A stretch of DNA of 57,713 bases from an uncultured Blautia sp. (GTDB lineage Bacteria; Bacillota; Clostridia; Lachnospirales; Lachnospiraceae): NCBI GenBank assembly GCA_900549015.1, contig URMH01000014.1, positions 1 to 57,713 on the forward strand. Reading direction: 5' to 3'. Within the stretch, counting starts at the first letter, position 1, and each line of letters opens with the position of its first letter. Position numbers and translations under genes: made by a program. Below, in pieces: positions 33,729 to 41,328 of this stretch. Under the pieces are notes generated by a model. The model was not told the DNA's origin, made no database searches, and saw only the letters and a program-made list of their open reading frames with translations.

Positions 33729-35393
33729 ATGAAAAGATCAAAACGAATTGAAGCTCTTGATAAAAGAGCTGTAAATAAAGATGGTTTTATAGATGAATGG
33801 CCGGAGATGGGTTTTGTGGCAATGAAAAGCCCGTATGACCCGGAGCCTTCTGTCAGAGTGGAAAATGGAGTAATCACAGAACTGGACGGAAAGAAAAGAG
33901 AAGATTTCGATTTCCTTGATCAGTTTATTGCAGATTACGCAATCCGGACAGACAGAGCAGAGGCTTCTATGGCAATTCCCTCTCTTGAAATTGCAAGAAA
34001 GATTGTGGACATTCATACATCAAGAAAAGAAATTCTTGAAATTGTGTCAGGAATTACCCCGGCAAAGATGGTGGAAGTCATCAACTACTTAAATGTAGTG
34101 GAAATGATGATGGGTATGCAGAAAATGCGTGCCAGAAAAATTCCGGGAAACCAGGCACATATTACCAATTTAAAAGATGATCCGGTGCAGATTGCAGCTG
34201 ATGCTGCAGAGGGTGCTCTCCGCGGATTCAGCGAAGAAGAAACAACGATGGGTGTGGCACGCTATGCACCAATGAGTGCAATGGCTCTTCTGATCGGCTC
34301 CCAGGTGGGACGCCCAGGCGTTCTGACACAGTGCTCAGCAGAAGAGGCAACAGAGCTTGAACTTGGTATCCGAGGTCTTACAACTTATGCAGAGACACTT
34401 TCCGTATACGGAACAGAAAAAGTATTCGTAGATGGAGACGATACACCATATTCCAAAGCGTTTTTAAATTCAGCATATGCATCAAGAGGATTGAAGGTTC
34501 GCTTTACCTCCGGTTCCGGCTCAGAGGTATTAATGGGAAGCAGCGAAAAGAAATCTATGCTTTATCTGGAATGCCGCTGTCTTTATGTAACAAAGGGAGC
34601 TGGTTCTCAGGGAATCCAGAATGGTTCCGTAAGCTGTGTAGGAGTAACGGCCAGTGTTCCTTCCGGTATTCGTGAAATTATCGGAGAAAATCTTGTAGCG
34701 GCTCTTCTCGGACTGGAATGTGCATCTTCAAATGACCAGAGCTTTTCCAATTCTGATATGCGCCGTACTGCGCGTACTATGCTTCAGTTTATGCCGGGTA
34801 CAGATTTTATCTTCTCCGGATATGCGGGAGAGCCGAATTACGACAATATGTTTGCAGGCTCCAACTTCGATGCGGAGGATTTTGACGATTACAACGTACT
34901 TCAGAGAGATATGCAGGTGGACGGAGGTCTTCGCCCTGTAACAGAAGAGGAAGTGATCCGCGTTCGCCGCGAGGCGGGAAAAGCAGTGCAGGCAGTCTTT
35001 AAATACCTTGGTCTTACCGAGGTGACAGACGAGCAGGTAGAAGCGGTAACTTACGCGCACGGAAGCAAGGATACTTTAAAGCGTGACGTGGCATCCGACC
35101 TTATGGCGGCAGACGATATGATGAAACGCGGCATCACAGGGATCGATGTTGTAAAAGCCCTTGCAGAAAGCGGATTTACAGCGCTTGCAGAAAATATTCT
35201 GAATATGTTAAAGCAGCGTGTGATTGGAGATTATATGCACACGGCGGCAATTCTGGACGAGCATTTCCAGGTAATGTCCGGCGTAAATACTCCAAACGAT
35301 TATATGGGACCTGGAACAGGATACCGTGTGACAGGTAAACGCTGGGAGGAGATCAAAGCGATTCCTCACAGGATCAATGCAAATGATTTTTAG
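33729..35393 (+). CDS. pduC: B12-dependent propanediol/glycerol dehydratase, large subunit
   Basis: The 554-residue alpha subunit matches PduC/DhaB in length and text: MKRSKRIEALDKRAVNKDGFI, FDFLDQFIADYAI, MVEVINYLNVVEMMMGMQKMR, SGSGSEVLMG, LECRCLYVTKGAGSQGIQNGS and MSGVNTPNDYMGPGTGYR. It forms the TIM barrel where adenosylcobalamin generates the radical that turns 1,2-propanediol into propionaldehyde or glycerol into 3-hydroxypropionaldehyde. It heads the run pduC-D-E-G-H-O, all closely spaced. Its presence beside a glycyl-radical enzyme with the same expected reaction is the notable feature of this locus. Confidence 0.96.
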   Translation: MKRSKRIEALDKRAVNKDGFIDEWPEMGFVAMKSPYDPEPSVRVENGVITELDGKKREDFDFLDQFIADYAIRTDRAEASMAIPSLEIARKIVDIHTSRKEILEIVSGITPAKMVEVINYLNVVEMMMGMQKMRARKIPGNQAHITNLKDDPVQIAADAAEGALRGFSEEETTMGVARYAPMSAMALLIGSQVGRPGVLTQCSAEEATELELGIRGLTTYAETLSVYGTEKVFVDGDDTPYSKAFLNSAYASRGLKVRFTSGSGSEVLMGSSEKKSMLYLECRCLYVTKGAGSQGIQNGSVSCVGVTASVPSGIREIIGENLVAALLGLECASSNDQSFSNSDMRRTARTMLQFMPGTDFIFSGYAGEPNYDNMFAGSNFDAEDFDDYNVLQRDMQVDGGLRPVTEEEVIRVRREAGKAVQAVFKYLGLTEVTDEQVEAVTYAHGSKDTLKRDVASDLMAADDMMKRGITGIDVVKALAESGFTALAENILNMLKQRVIGDYMHTAAILDEHFQVMSGVNTPNDYMGPGTGYRVTGKRWEEIKAIPHRINANDF

Positions 35394-35404
35394 GAGGCTG
35401 TACA

Positions 35405-36073
35405 ATGGAATTAAATGAACAACTGATACAGGCCATAACAAAAGCCGTTGTGGAGCAGTTGCAGGGAAACCAGCCGCAGCCCCATAACAGCGAAGGGGAA
35501 ACCCTTGCAGGAAAAACAAGAATGCGCCCCATGCATTCTTACGAAGGCGCAGAAAGAGCGCCTCAGGGAACAGACCCGAAGGAAATTGTGATCGGAGTGG
35601 GAGCTGCTTTTCAGACAGAGATCCGCTCTACCATCGGCGGCATTCCCCTTGAAGATGTTTTAAGAAACGTGCAGGCAGGAATCGAGGAGGAGGGAATGAC
35701 CTCCCGCGTTGTAAAAATCCTGGATACTTCCGATGTATGCTTTATGGCTCTTCAGGCTGCAAAGCTTTCCGGCTCAGGTATCGGAATCGGCATTCAGTCA
35801 AAGGGAACGACTGTCATTCACCAGAAGGATTTATATCCTCTGTCAAATCTGGAGCTCTTTCCCCAGGCGCCGCTTATGGATCTTGACACATACAGGAAGA
35901 TCGGCAGAAATGCAGCGAAGTATGTAAAAGGGGAAAAGGTAACGCCTATTGAGTGTACAAACGACCCGATGGTACGTGCAAAATTCCAGGTAAAGGCTGC
36001 TCTTATGCACATTATTGAAACAGAACAGCTTCAACCGGAAAAAGGCATGATAGTATGGGAGGGCGCAAAATGA
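35405..36073 (+). CDS. pduD: B12-dependent diol dehydratase, medium subunit
   Basis: The 222-residue beta subunit has an N-terminal helix ELNEQLIQAITKAVVEQLQG followed by a Gln/Pro linker, the encapsulation signal seen in PduD. The conserved core includes GVGAAFQTEIRSTIGGIPL, SGSGIGIGIQSKGTTVIHQ and NAAKYVKGEKVTPIE. It binds the lower side of cobalamin together with PduE. The stop overlaps the start of pduE by 4 bases. Confidence 0.95.
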   Translation: MELNEQLIQAITKAVVEQLQGNQPQPHNSEGETLAGKTRMRPMHSYEGAERAPQGTDPKEIVIGVGAAFQTEIRSTIGGIPLEDVLRNVQAGIEEEGMTSRVVKILDTSDVCFMALQAAKLSGSGIGIGIQSKGTTVIHQKDLYPLSNLELFPQAPLMDLDTYRKIGRNAAKYVKGEKVTPIECTNDPMVRAKFQVKAALMHIIETEQLQPEKGMIVWEGAK

Positions 36074-36465
36074 GCAATTATCCTTTAGGGCAGAACGAGG
36101 CAGAGAGCATTGCTTCCAAAACAGGAAAGAAACTTTCCCAGATCACTCTTGACGAGGTGAAAAGAGGCAATGTGACTGCGGAAGATATTAAAATTTCTTC
36201 AGAGATGTTAAAGAGACAGGGACAGGTTGCAAAGGAGGCGGACAATCCGCAGATGCAGGCGAATTTTGAGCGCGCCTCCGAGCTTGTAAATGTTCCTGAT
36301 GATGTAATCTTAAATATGTACAATAAGCTTCGGCCAAACCGCTCCACAAAAAGAGAGCTGCTTCTTATGGCGCAGGAGCTTCTGGAAAAATACCATGCCC
36401 CCAACTGTGCAAAGCTTGTACTGGAGGCAGCGGAAATTTATGAAAAAAGGGGAATCCTTCTTTGA
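36070..36465 (+). CDS. pduE: B12-dependent diol dehydratase, small subunit
   Basis: The 131-residue gamma subunit begins SNYPLGQNEAESIASKTGKKL and continues with TLDEVKRGNVTAEDIKIS and LRPNRSTKRELLLMAQEL. It lacks the N-terminal extension found in Salmonella PduE, so targeting probably depends on PduD alone. The start is the ATG overlapping the pduD stop; an in-frame ATG 15 bases upstream lies inside pduD. It overlaps the following TTG-initiated gene by 4 bases. Confidence 0.94.
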   Translation: MSNYPLGQNEAESIASKTGKKLSQITLDEVKRGNVTAEDIKISSEMLKRQGQVAKEADNPQMQANFERASELVNVPDDVILNMYNKLRPNRSTKRELLLMAQELLEKYHAPNCAKLVLEAAEIYEKRGILL

Positions 36466-38276
36466 AATTAATTGCTGGTGTTGATATAGGAAATTCCACA
36501 ACTGAAGTATGTATCGGCGGCACAGAGGAAAACGGAACTTTCCGTTTTCTCTCCAGTGCGTCCCGAATGACAACCGGAACAAAGGGAACTCTTCCCAATG
36601 TTCTGGGAATTAAGGCGGCTCTTGAGGAGGCGATGGAAAAAATCCATCAGCCGTTAAGCGCTTTAAGTCTTGTGCGCTTAAATGAGGCAGCGCCTGTTAT
36701 CGGGGATACGGCAATGGAGACGATCACAGAAACCATTATCACGGAATCTTCTATGATAGGACACAATCCCTCAACTCCTGCAGGCGCAGGGGAGGCAGTG
36801 GGAGAACTTATTTTTCTGGAAAACATCTGGAAGGGAAAACCGGGTGTGCCCTATATTGTGGCAGCAGCAAGTAAGTTTTCCTATGAGGAGGTTGCGGCAA
36901 GACTGAATCAGCATATTCCCGAGCTTTCCATAAAAGGACTGATCCTTCAGGCAGACGAGGCAGTTCTTGTGGAAAACAGACTGAGCCGCCAGATCCCCAT
37001 TGTAGATGAGGTGCGCCATATCCATAAAATACCGGAAGGGAAGCTTGCAGCCATTGAGGTGGCGCTTCCGGGAACCGGCATCAGGATGCTTTCCAATCCG
37101 TATGGAATTGCAACTCTTCTCGGGCTTGACGCAGAGGAGACAAAGTCAGTTACCCCTATTGCAAAAAGCCTTGTGGGAAAGAGAAGCGCAGTCGTTATTA
37201 AGACCCCTCACGGAAACATAAAAGAAAATATTCTTCCTGCAGGAGAGATCACATTTCACGGAAGCAGGGAGCTTTCCGTGGATATTGACGCAGGAGAGGA
37301 CACTATCATGGAAACCCTTCAAAATGCGGGAGAGATCCGGGATATTGACGGACAGAGAGATACAAATGTGGGAAATATGCTCCGCCGTATCAAGACAAGC
37401 ATGGAGGACGTGGCAAAAACAGGGGAAGGGGATATTCGCATTACCGACATTCTGGCGGTAGATACCCTTGCTCCTGTGGAGATTTCCGGTTCTCTTGCAG
37501 GGGAAACCTGTATGGAGAAGGCGGTGGGAATCGCGGCTATGGTAAAAACACAGCATCTGCCCATGCAGCAGATCGCAGAGCATCTGGAAAAGGAGCTTTC
37601 TGTAAAGGCCGTCGTAGCCGGTGTGGAGGCTGTGATGGCTTCAGTTGGAGCCATGACAACGCCGGGAACGAAGCTTCCCCTTGCCATTCTCGATATGGGA
37701 GGCGGATCCACAGACGCAGCAGTGCTGGAGGCAGATGGAACAGTCCGCACCACGCACCAGGCAGGCGCAGGGGAGCTCGTTTCCATGTTGATTCAGACAG
37801 AACTTGGTTTAAAGAGCAGAGTGACAGCAGAGCAGATTAAGAAGTATCCTATGGGCAAGGTGGAAAGCCTGTTTCATCTCCGCCTGGAAAATGGAGCCAT
37901 GCAGTTTTTTGAGGAATCCATTGATCCCAGATATTATGGACATGTTGTTCTTCTTGCTCCCGGAGAAATGCTGAAAATCGAAGAGAATATTCCTATGGAG
38001 CGAATTCTTGAAGTTCGCCGGGAGGCAAAGAAAAAGGTATTTGTGAGAAATGCAGTCCGGGCTCTTAAAACAGTGGCTCCGGAAAATGATTTACGAAAAA
38101 TACCGAATGTTGTTCTTGTAGGTGGTTCAGCAGAAGATTTTGAAATACCGGAAATGCTGATGGAAGCTCTTTCCGAGTACAGAATTGTCTGCGGACGGGG
38201 AAATATCCGGGGACAGGAAGGTCCCAGAAACGCAGTGGCAACAGGACTTCTCCTTTCTTATCTGGGAGATTGCTGA
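36462..38276 (+). CDS. pduG: Diol dehydratase reactivase, large subunit
   Basis: The 604-residue protein is the DdrA/PduG chaperone-like ATPase that exchanges damaged cobalamin from the dehydratase. The actin-like fold is visible in AGVDIGNSTTEV at the N-terminus and LAILDMGGGSTDAAVL near residue 412, with NVVLVGGSAEDFE and RGQEGPRNAVATGL at the C-terminus. The start is TTG overlapping the pduE stop by 4 bases. Length is normal. Confidence 0.95.
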   Translation: MKLIAGVDIGNSTTEVCIGGTEENGTFRFLSSASRMTTGTKGTLPNVLGIKAALEEAMEKIHQPLSALSLVRLNEAAPVIGDTAMETITETIITESSMIGHNPSTPAGAGEAVGELIFLENIWKGKPGVPYIVAAASKFSYEEVAARLNQHIPELSIKGLILQADEAVLVENRLSRQIPIVDEVRHIHKIPEGKLAAIEVALPGTGIRMLSNPYGIATLLGLDAEETKSVTPIAKSLVGKRSAVVIKTPHGNIKENILPAGEITFHGSRELSVDIDAGEDTIMETLQNAGEIRDIDGQRDTNVGNMLRRIKTSMEDVAKTGEGDIRITDILAVDTLAPVEISGSLAGETCMEKAVGIAAMVKTQHLPMQQIAEHLEKELSVKAVVAGVEAVMASVGAMTTPGTKLPLAILDMGGGSTDAAVLEADGTVRTTHQAGAGELVSMLIQTELGLKSRVTAEQIKKYPMGKVESLFHLRLENGAMQFFEESIDPRYYGHVVLLAPGEMLKIEENIPMERILEVRREAKKKVFVRNAVRALKTVAPENDLRKIPNVVLVGGSAEDFEIPEMLMEALSEYRIVCGRGNIRGQEGPRNAVATGLLLSYLGDC

Positions 38277-38300
38277 TCATAAAAAAAGGAGCAGGTGCAG

Positions 38301-38651
38301 ATGGTTGTGAACAAACCTACAATTATCATATACAGCCGGAATCCCGATGAAGACCTTCTTCGGGAGGTATGTGCAGGCATTGAGGAAGAAGGTGTGCTGT
38401 ATCAGGTGCTTTCCAGAGAGGGAGAGACAGATGATCTGGCATTCGAGGCGGCAAAAGAATCCATGCTCGGCTGCGGGATCGGAATAAACGGCACAAATCT
38501 TGCCATGCAGATGCAGCGCCTGCCAAAAGGACATAATGTATTTGAGCTTTGTGCTCCCCGGTTCTGGCAGTGCCGGAATCTCGGGGCAAACAGTGCAAGA
38601 GCCATTAAAAAGATGCCTTTTAAACCAGTCACAGGAGATGAACCATTATGA
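38301..38651 (+). CDS. pduH: Diol dehydratase reactivase, small subunit
   Basis: The 116-residue protein has the DdrB/PduH fold: KPTIIIYSRNPDEDLLREVCAGIEEEGVL, then LGCGIGINGTNLAMQMQRLP, resembling the PduD core with which it swaps during reactivation. The ATG is preferred to a GTG 6 bases earlier because it is better spaced from AAAGGAG. It overlaps pduO by 4 bases. Confidence 0.92.
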   Translation: MVVNKPTIIIYSRNPDEDLLREVCAGIEEEGVLYQVLSREGETDDLAFEAAKESMLGCGIGINGTNLAMQMQRLPKGHNVFELCAPRFWQCRNLGANSARAIKKMPFKPVTGDEPL

Positions 38652-39652
38652 ATATTTACACAAAAAACGGAGATAAGGGAACAACTGATCTTGTCCGTAC
38701 AAAAAACGTCTCCAAGTCAGATGACAGGATTGGGCTTGTAGGAACCATTGACGAGCTTACCAGCCATATAGGAGTTGTGAAAACCATGCTTACAGATGGA
38801 GAAACGGTTCGTATGCTGGAGAAAATTCAGGAAACTCTGATCACGGTTATGGCAGGCGTGGCAGACCCTTATAACAGGGAATATCATATAAATGATGATA
38901 AGACACAGCTTCTGGAAGAAGAGATCGACAGAATGGAGGGGCTTTTTGACCGTCCGAAGAAATTTATCCTTCCGGGAGGCACACGCCTTTCTGCAGAAAC
39001 AGATGTGGCGCGCACAGTTGCAAGGAGAGCCGAGAGAGCGCTCGCATCTGTAGGCGTAAAGTTTGGGGCAGACACAGGCGCAAAGAAGTATATGAACCGC
39101 CTTGCAGATTACCTCTATGTACTTGCAAGATATGAGGATGCAAAAAACAGCGGAGAAAGTGAGAAGCGCATGGAAGAAAACAGAAATACCTCTGTAAGTG
39201 AGGCTGTGATCCAGGAAGTCATGAAGCGCATGGGCATTCAGGGGAAGATCACGCTGGAAAGCGCAAAGCGTCTCATTGAAAAAATTGAAAAAGAAGCGGC
39301 ACGTCAGGGGAAAAAGGCAGTCATTGCCGTGTGCGGACCAGATGGAAATCCTATTGCTGTTCATGTGATGGACGGAGCTTTTCTTGTAAGCTTTGATGTG
39401 GCAATGAAAAAAGCATATACTTCTGTGGCAGTAAAGATGTCTACAAAAGAGCTTTCTGTTCTTGCGCAGCCGGGGCAGACCTTTTACGGCGTAGACAAGA
39501 TGGACGGTGGAAAAATTGTGATTTTCGGCGGCGGCGTTCCTCTGAAAGTGGGAGATACCATTATCGGAGGACTTGGAGTGAGCGGCGGCACAGGCGAGGA
39601 AGACCATGCTCTTGCAGAATATGGACTTTCTGTTTTGAATGAGGTGCTGTAA
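38648..39652 (+). CDS. pduO: ATP:cob(I)alamin adenosyltransferase with GlcG/HbpS-like C-terminal domain
   Basis: The 334-residue two-domain protein has an N-terminal PduO adenosyltransferase (MNIYTKNGDKGTTDLV, VGTIDELTSHIGVV, FILPGGTRLSAETDVARTVARRAER) and, from about residue 190, a GlcG/HbpS-like domain (LAQPGQTFYGVDKMDGGKIVIFGGGVPL). The first makes adenosylcobalamin for PduCDE; the second may bind heme or cobalamin in relatives. It is the last gene of the B12-dependent segment. No cobalamin riboswitch is seen in the locus. Confidence 0.93.
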   Translation: MNIYTKNGDKGTTDLVRTKNVSKSDDRIGLVGTIDELTSHIGVVKTMLTDGETVRMLEKIQETLITVMAGVADPYNREYHINDDKTQLLEEEIDRMEGLFDRPKKFILPGGTRLSAETDVARTVARRAERALASVGVKFGADTGAKKYMNRLADYLYVLARYEDAKNSGESEKRMEENRNTSVSEAVIQEVMKRMGIQGKITLESAKRLIEKIEKEAARQGKKAVIAVCGPDGNPIAVHVMDGAFLVSFDVAMKKAYTSVAVKMSTKELSVLAQPGQTFYGVDKMDGGKIVIFGGGVPLKVGDTIIGGLGVSGGTGEEDHALAEYGLSVLNEVL

Positions 39653-39730
39653 GCCGTCGTTTTATTTGAAGACAGTGGAGAAACTTTAAGTTTCCGTCGA
39701 AAATAGATAGAATTTTTGGGACGGTTTTCA

Positions 39731-39759
39731 TTGTTTTGAAGAATAAAATCTGATAAAAT
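39731..39759 (+). promoter_or_regulatory. Promoter candidate for a small transcript
   Basis: TTGTTT (39731-39736), a 17-base spacer and TAAAAT (39754-39759) with an extended TGA just before the -10. No plus-strand gene lies downstream; a terminator is 110 bases further on. Confidence 0.5.
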
Positions 39760-39765
39760 AAACGT

Positions 39766-39903
39766 ACATCAAAGAAAGAACGAGAATACATATTTTTTCA
39801 TTTCTGATTCTGTATACAGAAGAAAGCGTACAAAGGCGCTGCCATAGCCGGCAGAAACGCCGGAAAACAAAAAAGAAGCGGGAGTTTTAATCCGCTTCTT
39901 TTT
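39766..39903 (+). ncRNA. Candidate small RNA of about 140 nt between pduO and dacF
   Basis: A promoter-like element ends at 39759 and a strong terminator lies at 39869-39903, with no open frame between. The inside holds a CCGGC-AGAAAC-GCCGG stem-loop (about 39847-39863) and an A/G-rich 5' part. It matches no RNA family I can name. It could also be just the 3' end of the pduO message. Confidence 0.35.
39869..39903 (+). terminator. Bidirectional terminator between pduO and dacF
   Basis: AAAAAGAAGCGG and CCGCTTCTTTTT form a 12-pair stem over a ten-base loop, with T runs on both strands. It serves plus-strand transcripts from the pdu side and the minus-strand carboxypeptidase gene. Confidence 0.9.
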
Positions 39904-39922
39904 GTATTTGTCAGGCTGTTTT

Positions 39923-41176
39923 TTATGATTTTACAACTTTTACGATTGCCCAGATTAAAAGTGCCAAAAGGATTATTCCGATTCCTCCGATGAGATAGTA
40001 AGGGAAATTGGTGTGGACATTGGAAAAGTCCTGCGCTTCCTCAAGATGTTTTTCGCTTTCGGCAAGCGCCTGCTTATTGGCATTTGTATCCCGTACTTCC
40101 ACTTTTGCACTTCCCACCTGTTTGTCATTTCCGAAGAAATATTTTCGTTTTAAAGTACCATCGTCCTGCTTTTGATCTGTTGTTTTTAAATCTGAGGCAG
40201 AAGCGTTGGAAGGAATGATTACAGTTCCGCCGGATACAATACTGAAATCGTTGTTTCCAAGAGAAACCTTCTTGAAATTATCAAATCCGTAATCAAGAAG
40301 GGCAATGGCTTCATCGTCCGTCTGTCCGGAGGCTCCGTTTAATACAACGCAGATCAGTGTCATGCCGTTTCGCTTTGCGGCAGTGGCAAGAACGCTTCCC
40401 GACGCCTGGGTAAATCCCTCTTTTCCGCCGAGGCAGCCCTGGTAGTAAGCGGGGTCTCCCGGCTTTGTCATGGTGAAATTGCTTGTAAGTACCCTGTCCC
40501 CTCCGGAAAGGTTGGTGGCAGGAATGGTGTAGGAAGAAGCGGAGGCAATGGCACGGAATGTTTTGTTTTGCATGGCTGCCCTTGTGATACGCGCAAGATC
40601 GTGGGCAGTTGTGTGTTGGTTTTCGTCAGGAAGGCCGGTAGGGTTTGTAAATACGGTATCTTTGCAGCCCACCTCTTTTGCCTTTTCATTCATTTTTTGA
40701 ACAAAAGCTTCTACGGAACCGCTTACGTGTTCGGCAACCTGAAGGGCAATGTCATTTGCAGAACCTACCATAATGGCATAGAGACACTGTTCCATTGTAA
40801 ATACTTCTCCAAGTTGGGAGGAGATATTGGCGCTTCCGTCTGTTACTTCTGCAACACCTGTTTCTGTCATGGTAATTTGTTCGTCAAGACTGCTGTTTTC
40901 AAGAGCCACAAGACAGGTCATGATTTTTACGGCGCTGGAAGGATAGAGCGGCTGATCCATATTTTTCGCATAAAGAATAGTGCTTGTAGATTCCTCCACT
41001 ACAACGGCTGCTGAAGATGTAATGTCCTGTGCCTGAGGCCAGCCGGGAATGGAGTTTGTGGAAATTCCGGTATTTTCAGTTGCTTCTGCTGCTCTTGCAG
41101 GAACCGGGGAGATCAGAGAAACACAGATTCCCAGTGCAAGAAAGGCAGCAGACAGTCGTTTTTTTCTTTTCATCAT
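39923..41176 (-). CDS. D-alanyl-D-alanine carboxypeptidase (DacF/PBP5 type)
   Basis: The 417-residue penicillin-binding protein has a signal peptide (LSAAFLALGICVSLISPVPARAA, cleavage near residue 30), the SxxK motif Ser81-AV-Lys84, SxN at Ser139-Ala-Asn141 and KEG at 252-254 where most relatives have KTG. The C-terminal domain is followed by a membrane helix (YYLIGGIGIILLALLIWAIV) and a basic tail. It trims the terminal D-Ala of peptidoglycan stem peptides outside the membrane. AACAGGAGCAG precedes the start. The promoter shares its -35 hexamer with the divergent glycosyltransferase operon. Confidence 0.93.
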   Translation of the reverse strand: MMKRKKRLSAAFLALGICVSLISPVPARAAEATENTGISTNSIPGWPQAQDITSSAAVVVEESTSTILYAKNMDQPLYPSSAVKIMTCLVALENSSLDEQITMTETGVAEVTDGSANISSQLGEVFTMEQCLYAIMVGSANDIALQVAEHVSGSVEAFVQKMNEKAKEVGCKDTVFTNPTGLPDENQHTTAHDLARITRAAMQNKTFRAIASASSYTIPATNLSGGDRVLTSNFTMTKPGDPAYYQGCLGGKEGFTQASGSVLATAAKRNGMTLICVVLNGASGQTDDEAIALLDYGFDNFKKVSLGNNDFSIVSGGTVIIPSNASASDLKTTDQKQDDGTLKRKYFFGNDKQVGSAKVEVRDTNANKQALAESEKHLEEAQDFSNVHTNFPYYLIGGIGIILLALLIWAIVKVVKS

Positions 41177-41220
41177 AAAACTGCTCCTGTTGTTTCATAA
41201 TATAAGTTGCTACAGGTTTC

Positions 41221-41250
41221 AGTATAACACATTTATTCCCTTTCTTGCAA
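41221..41250 (-). promoter_or_regulatory. Promoter of the carboxypeptidase gene
   Basis: On the minus strand TTGCAA (41245-41250), an 18-base spacer and TATACT (41221-41226). The hexamer is self-complementary and is also the -35 of the plus-strand promoter. Confidence 0.65.
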
Positions 41251-41273
41251 AAAATATAGTAGAATGTTAAAAT
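41245..41273 (+). promoter_or_regulatory. Promoter of the surface polysaccharide operon
   Basis: TTGCAA (41245-41250), 17 bases, TAAAAT (41268-41273), about 55 bases before the glycosyltransferase start. It uses the same -35 palindrome as the divergent dacF promoter. Confidence 0.6.
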
Positions 41274-41328
41274 AAGTTCATAAATTTTTTCTTAACAAAT
41301 AATAAACAAAGAGCAGAGGTTAAAATAA

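Noticed and set aside
38717..39607. Minus-strand 296-codon frame opposite pduO
   Set aside because: Composition is Cys/His/Phe-rich antisense text; pduO on the plus strand is unambiguous.
39640..39903. Known riboswitch or SRP/6S RNA in the pduO-dacF gap
   Set aside because: I could not align the text to any consensus I know, including c-di-GMP-I and the SRP tetraloop region. Left as an unnamed small RNA candidate.
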